Assembly: GCA_039820405.1 (NCBI GenBank)
Contig: JBCBQC010000129.1
Span: forward strand, 1 to 14,554
DNA length: 14,554 nucleotides
Source: CALLVY01 sp937899855
Lineage (GTDB): Bacteria; Bacteroidota; Bacteroidia; Chitinophagales; Saprospiraceae
Direction: 5' to 3'
Shown in pieces: positions 8,232 to 14,554 of this stretch. A program made the translations under genes and the position numbers. The notes beneath the pieces are model-generated. The model was not told where the DNA came from. It ran no database searches and saw only the letters and a list, made by a program, of their open reading frames with translations. Each line of letters begins with the position of its first letter. Position 1 is the first letter of the stretch.

Positions 8232-8446
8232 GCACTTTTATTTGTTGTGGTAAAGGGGCTAAGTAATGATATTGGGACTAAAATTACAGAAATTATTAGC
8301 TCTCACTCGTAAATAAATACAATTTTTTGCATACCTGAGGCTTCCCAACCCAACAAATTGAAAGATTTTTTGGGAATGCGTCACGGAGGCAGTGAATTGT
8401 TGCCGAGCACCAACATGGTGGCAGCACTTGGGGAGCTCCATTCGTT

Positions 8447-11400
8447 TTAGCGGTCCTTTTTTTCCAGAAATTTCAAAATCAAGTCCTTGGCGAAGGGCCA
8501 CTGTACCACCGTATTGTCCGCATCCAGGGTCAGGATGTACTGGTCTTCATAAGAAAATTGGGCGTACGGACGTACCGGATCAATCCCTTTTCCCTTCACC
8601 AAGAGCCGACCGTCAAAACCCCGTACCAAGAAACTGCCGTCCCCCGCCGCCGAAATAAAGTAACGCCCGTCCTGACTCACCCCCACCGAATGCACCGAAG
8701 CATTTTGCTGCCCGTGCTCGTAAAGCAGGGCTCCCTCAATCGTCCAAATCCGGGTCGTCTTATCCGTACAACCCGCCACAATGCGCTCGCCCCGACGGTC
8801 AAAAACCACGTCCAGGACGTCCGCCCCCTCCACGTCAATAGCGCTATACGCTTCCCCCGTTTCGTAATTCCACAGCCGCAGCCGTCGGCCCTCGCTGACC
8901 GTCAGCAGTAGATTGGCCAAACGCTCAGATTTTTGATCCCTCCCCCCGCGTACACTGATCAGATTCCGACGACGGAGAGGCGAAAACTGGACCCGCTGTA
9001 CCGGCCCCGTCGCCAAATTGCGAACGAGTTGGCCCGTGGTATCGTAGATCGGTAGCGAATCCAAGTCCTTTACCGCTGCGGCAAAGTAAGCCCCGTCCAC
9101 CGAATAATCGAGCTGGTGGATATAGCCCACCTGAGTAGCGGTCGCTCGTCGCTGTCCGGTGCTGTCCCAGAGAATCAGGCGGCCATCCCGCGAGCCCGTC
9201 ACCACCTGGCGACCGTCCGGTCGGAAGGCCGCTTGGCTGATACCCAACCCTTCCGAACCCACCAGCCGGTAGCCCAGCGTTCCGTCCGACCGCAGCAGCT
9301 CAACCCCCGTCGGTCGAATCACAAGCAAATCCTGATTCGTAGTGGCGGGTAGGACGCCGGTCAAGCCCTGCCCCGCTGCTCCGCTGCGTCGGGCCAGGCG
9401 ACTCTCCAAGGGCCAGTAGCGCAGGGTCCGATCCGACGAACAGGTCCAGATTCCCGGATGCTGGATATCGTACACGGCCTGATTGACCGCTAGTTCGTGT
9501 CCGTTGCAAATGGCAATCAGCTTACCCCGACGCGTCCATACCTTGGCCCGATTGTCTTCCGAAGCGCTGAGGATCACCTGATCCCGATCCGCCATCCGCA
9601 CTACCGTCAGTCGCGAGTCGTGGCTGCTGCCGATGGAGGCAATGACCTCCCCCAGAATCGTTCGCAATTTGATGAGCCCCGTATCGTCCCAGCTCAGGAT
9701 ATTTTTGGAATTGCGGGTAAATTGCAGACCGCGAATCTCGGCCTCGTGCCCGTAAAGGGTTTTGTAGCGCTCACCGTTGCTCCGCCAAACCGTAAGGTCT
9801 CTCTCGCGATCGCCAGTGGCTACCCACAGTCCATCGGGGGAAAAACTGGCGCAGAGCACCGTCCCTTCGTGGCGCAGCTCGTGCAGCGACACCCCGTTCT
9901 GCCAATCCCAAATGATGGCCAGATTATCGTAGCCCCAGGTCAGGAGTCGTTGGCCATCGCCGGAAAATTGAACGCCCAAAATCCCGGCCTGGTGCCCGCC
10001 CAGCTCCACCAAAACATCCCCCTCTGCCGACCATACCTTGACCATTTTATCCATCCCCACGGTAGCGAGGTAGCGCCCGTCGTTGGTAAAACCCAGGTCA
10101 TTGATCGTCTCCTGATGTTCCAAGCGGGCCAGCATTTCCCCTTCCGCGTTGAGGAGGGCCGCCGCCGTCCCATCGCCCAGTACGGCCAGGCGATCTCCCG
10201 GTGCATTGTAGAAAACTTTTTGCAGGGACCCAATGGATAAGGGAATCCGCGGGGGCGGATCGTCTTGTGCCAAACGGAGCAGGCGAATGGCTCCGTCCTG
10301 GTAAGCCAGGGCCAGGCTGCCGTCCGCTCCGAAGGCCATGTCGTTCATTTCGCTCGTCGTATCGCGAAAGACCTCGTCGTAAAAGAGGTAACGACCGGGA
10401 CCAATATTTTTGTAGGCAGCATTGAGCAGGGCGCGACGCTGTGGGATGCTGTCCACCAGATCCAGCGCCCGTTCGGCCTGGTCGATGGCCTTGGTGATGT
10501 CGCCAAAGGTCTCGGATTGGAGGATGGAATTGGCGGTTAGCTGGCTGGCGGTACTCAAGCGATTTTGCGCCTCGGCCTCGACGTAGAAGCGGTAGGCCAT
10601 GATGGCGGCACCGGTGGCGACAAAGGCGAGTAGAAAACCCAGCACGGCCCAGAAAATGGCCACCCGTCGCTTGCGCCGTTCCTGCATGAGGAGTACCGCC
10701 TGCTGTTGGCGTTCGCGCTCCGCGGCGGCGGCGGCTTCTTCCGCCATCCGACGCTCGTAGGACCGCAAAATGGGTTCCACCAAAGTATCGTGGCTGATCT
10801 CGTAGGAGCGCCCCAAGTGGGTATCCTCCGCCCGAATCAGACGACTCCGTAGGAGTTTGGTCAGCAGCTCCGCACCGATCCCAAAATTCTTTTCCTCCAC
10901 CCCGGCATTGACCCCTACCCTACGCCCGTCAACGATCAGTCCTTCCTCGATAAATACCCGGGCTTTTTGCTCCTCCGTAGCCGTCAAACGGGCCAGGGCA
11001 TTTTCGTAATAGTCGTGCAGGATATTGTCGATGCCCTGCTTGCCATCGTACAGATCCGGCTGTACCAACGGAGTCTGTCCCCTTTGAGCCGCATCGATGA
11101 TTTCGTTCTCGATGTGCTGACAAACCAGCTGCAACTGAAAGGATTCCACTTCCAGGTTGTGGTTGACCAGGCTATCGAGAATTTGTTGGAGGGCGAGGGC
11201 TTCGTACTCAAACTTGGGGGATAAAAAACCGGGGCCCGACAAACGGGCGGGCTCCAGGATAGCGGCCTTGGCCTGCTCGGCGAGCAGGGGCTTGAGGTGA
11301 AAGCGGTTTTGGAGGATACTGGGGATTTCATCGGTCAATTCGTCCATCAAACTCAGGCGGTCCGAACGGATGGCCATGATGATCTTAACTGGAACGGGCG

Positions 11401-11977
11401 AGCACCAAGCGAGCAGCTCGGGCGAACGGTCTTTGAAGGGGATGGAGCGCAGTTTTTTACGAATGGCCAGGGGCAAACGCTCGGCGACCATATCGGCCAA
11501 TTCGTCGGTCAGTTCCTGCCGCACTTGGGGGCGGTGGAGAAAGAACTCCTCAAACTGGTCGAAGATGAGAATGGGGATGCGGTAATTCTCGCCCTCCGTA
11601 AAATCACAGGCCCGCAGGTATTCCCACAAGCTACTGCTTGCATCGTTTTTGTTGGTAAACTGAGCCAACTTATTGGGGTCCAGATACTTGGAAAGCTCAG
11701 ATTTGACCGTATTGATGGGGTCCTGGCTCACGTCCTGGATGCGAATTCGGATCGAGCGGTACAATTCGTGGTCCAGTCGGGGGATCACCGCGGCGTTGAG
11801 GAGGGAGCTTTTACCGATACCCGATTTGGAAAAAAGGACGACCAGCGGTTTGGCCTTCACCAGGGCGTAGAGCTTACGGGTCTCCATGGCCCGACCAAAG
11901 AAAAGGTTGCGCTCGTTCAGCTCAAACGCCCGGATTCCCGGGTAGCGGCTTTTGCCCCGTGCTTCGATTTCGCTCAT
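8447..11977 (-). CDS. NLR-like STAND ATPase (nSTAND1) with transmembrane helix and WD40 propellers
   Basis: This 1176-residue protein is a signal-transducing STAND ATPase, the class that includes bacterial NLR-like immune sensors. The N-terminal PGIRAFELNERNLFFGR is the nSTAND1 (PF20703) entry motif. Then come a Walker A (FSKSGIGKSSLL, GKS at 55-57), a Walker B (IPILIFDQFEEFF, 134-146), a sensor-like IMAIRSDRL (about 200-208), and a winged-helix end with ISHDTLVEPIL (about 394-404). A charged Ala/Glu/Gln/Arg coiled-coil-like stretch (about 410-438) precedes one hydrophobic helix (about 439-462), after which roughly 15 WD40-type d-strand ends (such as VKVWSAEG, AIIWDWQNG, TRIWTIEG) fill residues about 544-1171. 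I chose the ATG at 11977 over the in-frame ATG at 12019 because it overlaps the upstream stop as ATGA, a normal coupling arrangement. It is the last gene of the TPR / SIR2-TIR / STAND cluster; the trigger is unknown. Confidence 0.93.
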   Translation of the reverse strand: MSEIEARGKSRYPGIRAFELNERNLFFGRAMETRKLYALVKAKPLVVLFSKSGIGKSSLLNAAVIPRLDHELYRSIRIRIQDVSQDPINTVKSELSKYLDPNKLAQFTNKNDASSSLWEYLRACDFTEGENYRIPILIFDQFEEFFLHRPQVRQELTDELADMVAERLPLAIRKKLRSIPFKDRSPELLAWCSPVPVKIIMAIRSDRLSLMDELTDEIPSILQNRFHLKPLLAEQAKAAILEPARLSGPGFLSPKFEYEALALQQILDSLVNHNLEVESFQLQLVCQHIENEIIDAAQRGQTPLVQPDLYDGKQGIDNILHDYYENALARLTATEEQKARVFIEEGLIVDGRRVGVNAGVEEKNFGIGAELLTKLLRSRLIRAEDTHLGRSYEISHDTLVEPILRSYERRMAEEAAAAAERERQQQAVLLMQERRKRRVAIFWAVLGFLLAFVATGAAIMAYRFYVEAEAQNRLSTASQLTANSILQSETFGDITKAIDQAERALDLVDSIPQRRALLNAAYKNIGPGRYLFYDEVFRDTTSEMNDMAFGADGSLALAYQDGAIRLLRLAQDDPPPRIPLSIGSLQKVFYNAPGDRLAVLGDGTAAALLNAEGEMLARLEHQETINDLGFTNDGRYLATVGMDKMVKVWSAEGDVLVELGGHQAGILGVQFSGDGQRLLTWGYDNLAIIWDWQNGVSLHELRHEGTVLCASFSPDGLWVATGDRERDLTVWRSNGERYKTLYGHEAEIRGLQFTRNSKNILSWDDTGLIKLRTILGEVIASIGSSHDSRLTVVRMADRDQVILSASEDNRAKVWTRRGKLIAICNGHELAVNQAVYDIQHPGIWTCSSDRTLRYWPLESRLARRSGAAGQGLTGVLPATTNQDLLVIRPTGVELLRSDGTLGYRLVGSEGLGISQAAFRPDGRQVVTGSRDGRLILWDSTGQRRATATQVGYIHQLDYSVDGAYFAAAVKDLDSLPIYDTTGQLVRNLATGPVQRVQFSPLRRRNLISVRGGRDQKSERLANLLLTVSEGRRLRLWNYETGEAYSAIDVEGADVLDVVFDRRGERIVAGCTDKTTRIWTIEGALLYEHGQQNASVHSVGVSQDGRYFISAAGDGSFLVRGFDGRLLVKGKGIDPVRPYAQFSYEDQYILTLDADNTVVQWPFAKDLILKFLEKKDR

Positions 11978-13278
11978 CGGCTGATCCGCGATTTGAATTC
12001 GTTGATAATGGTTTGCCAAGCCTCATCCCGCGAGTCCCACTCCGAGGCATCGGTCACCGGCTTGCGACTGCTTGGCAGGGGAGACAAGCGACGCAGGTCG
12101 GCACTGCTCTCCCAATCGCTCGGACGCAGTAGGATGGGAAATACTTTGGCCGCTTGCCGCTCGTGCAAATCCAGAGCGAGGCGCAATTTGGTTTGGTGCA
12201 AGTGATCGTTGGCCAAAAAGTCGGGACTGAGGAGCAAGAGTACAACCTCGGATTCCCGAATTTTGTCCAAGATATCCGAATCCTCCGTCCCCACCTCAAA
12301 TTTTAAGCGATACCACAGCTCTACCTCCCGGTTGTGCTCCATTTGTCGCAACCAGGTGATGAGTTCGGATTGCAGGGGTTCGTCCTTGCCGTCACTTACG
12401 ATAAATACGGTCTGGGTCTCCACCCGCTCCTGGGGAGCCGCCGGCTGGATTTTCGCACTGAGCGATTCGGTAAAGGCCTCCATTTCCTGCTCCACGAAGT
12501 AGAAGCTAAAACGCTTGGCGTAAAATTCTCGGGTCTTCGGGGAAACGGGATAGTGGGGCGTCTTGGGCGAAAAAGTCGAATTCTCTTCCCGCAGGTTGAG
12601 GCTGTCCAGCAGGAGGCGAAACTGCCAATTTTCCAGGTTAAAGCCAAGAAAAAGGTAGGTTTTGCGGTGGTCGAACTGCCCCAGGATTTCGTTGGGAATC
12701 CGCGGATCATCTTTGACGACATTGCGGATAAATTCCAGTTGGTTGTTGTCGGTCAGCACCAGCGACTCGGGCTGCGCCATGGTGCCGAATAAATTGTACA
12801 CCAGCGGCTGCTCCACCGTGATCATATCGCCCTCGATGACCTCGTGATGGTCGCGTTGGAAATTGTAGTAATGACTGACACAAGTCTTGCCTCTTTCGCG
12901 CAGGGCACGTTCCATATAATCGTCGGGAGTGGTATTGATGATGAGGTGCAGCGGCAATTGTGCCAGCTGGTGATAGATATCGGGAATCTCGACGGTATTT
13001 TGCTCCAGGAAGTCTTTGGAAATATCCTCCAGATCCACCCGCCGGGCTCCTTCGATACTCAAAAACTGCTGGGCGATGTAGGGCAACTCCCGCTTAGATT
13101 GCTCATCGAAGGCGATGCCGCTGTCGACGAGAAACTGGCTGAGGTGGATCGATAATTCTTCCACCAGCGAGCGCCACTGGCCATCGGCTAGCTTGCCGGG
13201 CATCCGCGGCCCCAACATCAGGATACAGCGTTCTTCCTTAAAATCCCGACTCAATCGGTTCCACTGTAGTACGTTCAT
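11974..13278 (-). CDS. SIR2-like + TIR fusion protein with altered catalytic positions
   Basis: The 434-residue protein joins two NAD-related folds. Residues about 15-230 resemble SIR2-like domains (compare PF13289): RCILMLGPRMP at the Rossmann entry, LIINTTPDDYMERAL, LVYNLFGTMAQPESLVLTD, and TYLFLGFNLENWQFRLLLDSL. Residues about 288-430 form a TIR_2-type domain: VFIVSDGKDE, VVLLLLSPDFLANDHL, ALDLHERQAAKVFPILLRPSDW, and a C-terminal DEAWQTIINEF. By motif alignment from memory, the SIR2 Asn and His positions are T117 and F164, the GAG loop is GPR, and the TIR catalytic Glu is K364. NAD cleavage by either domain is therefore doubtful. The ATG at 13278 was chosen because the upstream in-frame extension to 13452 would run through the end of the TPR gene and is not SIR2-like. 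The start is 5 bp after the TPR stop; the TGA overlaps the STAND start. Confidence 0.86.
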   Translation of the reverse strand: MNVLQWNRLSRDFKEERCILMLGPRMPGKLADGQWRSLVEELSIHLSQFLVDSGIAFDEQSKRELPYIAQQFLSIEGARRVDLEDISKDFLEQNTVEIPDIYHQLAQLPLHLIINTTPDDYMERALRERGKTCVSHYYNFQRDHHEVIEGDMITVEQPLVYNLFGTMAQPESLVLTDNNQLEFIRNVVKDDPRIPNEILGQFDHRKTYLFLGFNLENWQFRLLLDSLNLREENSTFSPKTPHYPVSPKTREFYAKRFSFYFVEQEMEAFTESLSAKIQPAAPQERVETQTVFIVSDGKDEPLQSELITWLRQMEHNREVELWYRLKFEVGTEDSDILDKIRESEVVLLLLSPDFLANDHLHQTKLRLALDLHERQAAKVFPILLRPSDWESSADLRRLSPLPSSRKPVTDASEWDSRDEAWQTIINEFKSRISR

Positions 13279-13283
13279 GCCGT

Positions 13284-14554
13284 TTATTGTAATTCCAATA
13301 AATTTTCCATGGCGTAGCCCGCAAAACGCGTCAGGGGAAATTCGCGTTGGATACGCCGGTAATACGCCTTGGCGCGCTCGCAGGCCACGGGACGGGCCAC
13401 GTCGCTGTAGCAGTAGGCCAAGCAGCAGTTGCGATAGCCCATGGCCACCCAATTGAGGGCATTGTCGCGGGCATTGCCCTCGGGGTATTCACGCAGCAGT
13501 TGGTCCAAAGTCGCCTCCGCCTCTGCCAACTTACCGAGGACCATCGCCTGAACGTACACCAGCTCCGCCAGCGCATCATCAGCCAGGGTACTTTGGGGAT
13601 ACCGCCGGAGCATTTCGCGGAGCTCCGCCTCCACCGCCGAGGGATTGCGGTCCCGCATCATGACGATTTTGAGGTACATCAGGGCCGACAAATCCTGGGT
13701 ATCGCCCAGCTTTCGCAGGGACTGCTCGATAAAGCGAAAAGCCGTTTCGGAATCGCGAAAGTCGCTGCGCAAACCACTGACGACCATGGAATAACGCCGG
13801 GGATCGTCACTGGGCAAAGCCTGGATTTCGGCCAGGCGGTTGATCAGGCTTTTCAAATCGTTTTTAGCGGGATAATCCTTGGCAATCAGCAATTGGGCAA
13901 CCCGTTTGGTATCGTCAAAACGCTGCTCCTGAAAGGACTTTTTGGCCAGTTGTACCAATCCCGGCACCTTGTACGACTCGTACTGGGGCTCTTCCAAAAC
14001 CCGCAGGGCCTCCTCAAAACTCAGCCGCTCCACCAGATTGATGATCACCGACTCGTTGTGATACGGCGAGCGCTCCACCTCCTGGCTTTCGATGAGGGCG
14101 CGCAATTGGGATTGGCTGAGAAAAGGGGTAATGGATACTTCCAGCGCCTCGGGAAACCGAAAGTCCTCCTCATAATCCCGATTACCGAGCTGGTTTACGC
14201 GCTTGATCCAGCGGATGCAATCGTCGTAGCGGCCCAATTGGGCGTAGACCCAGGCTACCCAGTAAGCCGCATCATCGGCGTGCGGGCGTTGGGGATAATT
14301 TTCCACGTATTCGGTAAAAAAGCCGATCGCTTTTTCTCCCGCTTCCACTAAGGGCCCTTCCTCCATCTCGACATACTTCAGCAGGCGATCAAAAACGGGA
14401 TATGGATAGGTATCGGCGGCATCGTAGCCCATTTCGCGCATCTCCTCGGTCCGCTCGGCCTTCCAGATGACGCGCATCTGCTCGTAGCCAGCATTGAAAA
14501 GCAGTACGTCGCGGAGGATGCTCTCCGGGTAGTACTGGAGGGCGATGCCGGGTT
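13284..14554 (-). CDS. TPR-type repeat protein, N-terminus outside window
   Basis: The frame stays open to the window edge (the last full codon begins at 14552), so the gene is cut at its 5' end; an internal ATG at 14477 is not a convincing start, because a conserved-looking segment (YYPESILRDVLLFNAGYEQ) precedes it. The visible 422 or so residues are alpha-helical, with TPR-like pairs: GEKAIGFFTEYVENYPQRP with DDAAYWVAWVYAQLGRYDDC, AELREMLRRYPQSTLADDAL, AEATLDQLLREYPEG, and AKAYYRRIQREFPLTRFAGY. Spaced YP/FP turns between helices are typical of TPR proteins of the tol-pal/YfiO kind. No enzyme motif is visible; it probably acts as a protein-protein interaction scaffold. It lies 5 bp upstream of the SIR2-TIR gene and is probably in the same operon. 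Whether it is cytoplasmic or exported cannot be told without its N-terminus. Confidence 0.85.
   Translation of the reverse strand, partial: PGIALQYYPESILRDVLLFNAGYEQMRVIWKAERTEEMREMGYDAADTYPYPVFDRLLKYVEMEEGPLVEAGEKAIGFFTEYVENYPQRPHADDAAYWVAWVYAQLGRYDDCIRWIKRVNQLGNRDYEEDFRFPEALEVSITPFLSQSQLRALIESQEVERSPYHNESVIINLVERLSFEEALRVLEEPQYESYKVPGLVQLAKKSFQEQRFDDTKRVAQLLIAKDYPAKNDLKSLINRLAEIQALPSDDPRRYSMVVSGLRSDFRDSETAFRFIEQSLRKLGDTQDLSALMYLKIVMMRDRNPSAVEAELREMLRRYPQSTLADDALAELVYVQAMVLGKLAEAEATLDQLLREYPEGNARDNALNWVAMGYRNCCLAYCYSDVARPVACERAKAYYRRIQREFPLTRFAGYAMENLLELQ

Noticed and set aside
8409..8421. Short inverted repeat CACCA-ACA-TGGTG downstream of the STAND stop
   Set aside because: The 5-bp stem is followed by no T-run on either strand, so it is too weak to call a terminator.
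8259..8501. 80-codon - strand frame overlapping the STAND gene end
   Set aside because: It has no recognisable features and overlaps the real 3' end in another frame; most of it covers the A/T-rich leader of the receptor gene.
11978..12019. Upstream in-frame ATG at 12019 for the STAND gene
   Set aside because: The ATG at 11977 overlaps the upstream stop as ATGA and starts just before the conserved PGIRAF motif; the extra 14 residues would lie in the TIR coding end.
11297..12205. Open frame of 302 codons on the + strand across the STAND / SIR2-TIR junction
   Set aside because: Both - strand genes have clear motifs here (Walker A and B, TIR C-terminus); the antisense product resembles nothing.
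13279..13452. N-terminal extension of the SIR2-TIR protein upstream of 13278
   Set aside because: It would overlap the end of the TPR gene by more than 160 bp, and its residues do not look like SIR2; the SIR2-like region begins just after the ATG at 13278.
13347..14351. Open frame of 334 codons on the + strand, antisense to the TPR gene
   Set aside because: The - strand frame shows TPR helices and correct operon spacing; the + frame is low in plausible protein features.
1..14554. CRISPR arrays, tRNA/rRNA genes, insertion sequences, attachment sites
   Set aside because: No spaced direct repeats, cloverleaf-like or rRNA sequence, transposase frame or terminal inverted repeats of an element were seen; the one long inverted repeat lies within a kinase gene.

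Overview
The window looks like a chromosomal segment of a Bacteroidota bacterium, most likely of the Saprospiria/Lewinella kind. The signs are a type IX secretion (T9SS) C-terminal sorting domain, a TonB-dependent receptor with an N-terminal carboxypeptidase-regulatory-like domain, a DUF4442 protein, A-rich leaders instead of clear Shine-Dalgarno sites, and moderately high GC. This placement is inferred from gene content; no rRNA or tRNA is present.

Layout. The left part is on the + strand: the 3' part of a LytS-type sensor histidine kinase, a LytTR response regulator that starts directly after its stop codon (a two-component pair), a rho-independent terminator, a DUF4442 hotdog-fold protein, and a secreted protein that is probably an outer-membrane beta-barrel. 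From about 3.6 kb to the end every gene is on the - strand. Read in the direction of transcription (right to left) these are: (a) a tight three-gene cluster of a TPR-type protein (cut by the window edge), a SIR2-like + TIR fusion protein, and a large STAND ATPase with one membrane helix and a long WD40 region; then (b) a TonB-dependent receptor followed by a T9SS-exported alpha/beta-hydrolase-like protein.

The most interesting part is cluster (a), 8447-14554. The three genes are separated by 5 bp and by a 4-nt ATGA overlap, so they are very probably one translationally coupled operon. The middle protein joins two folds that are NAD-degrading effectors in bacterial immunity (SIR2 and TIR), yet the positions where the catalytic Asn and His of SIR2 and the catalytic Glu of TIR are expected hold Thr, Phe and Lys. 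The third protein is an NLR-like ATPase whose charge pattern predicts cytoplasmic ATPase and periplasmic WD40 propellers. Together they suggest a membrane-anchored, NLR-like signalling or conflict module with a non-catalytic, or unusually catalytic, double NAD-fold partner.

Two further oddities stand out. The first 66 bases of the window are an exact reverse complement of 312-377 inside the same kinase gene, which looks like a fold-back chimera at a sequence end. The T9SS hydrolase-like protein has Gly where the nucleophilic Ser of the family should be.
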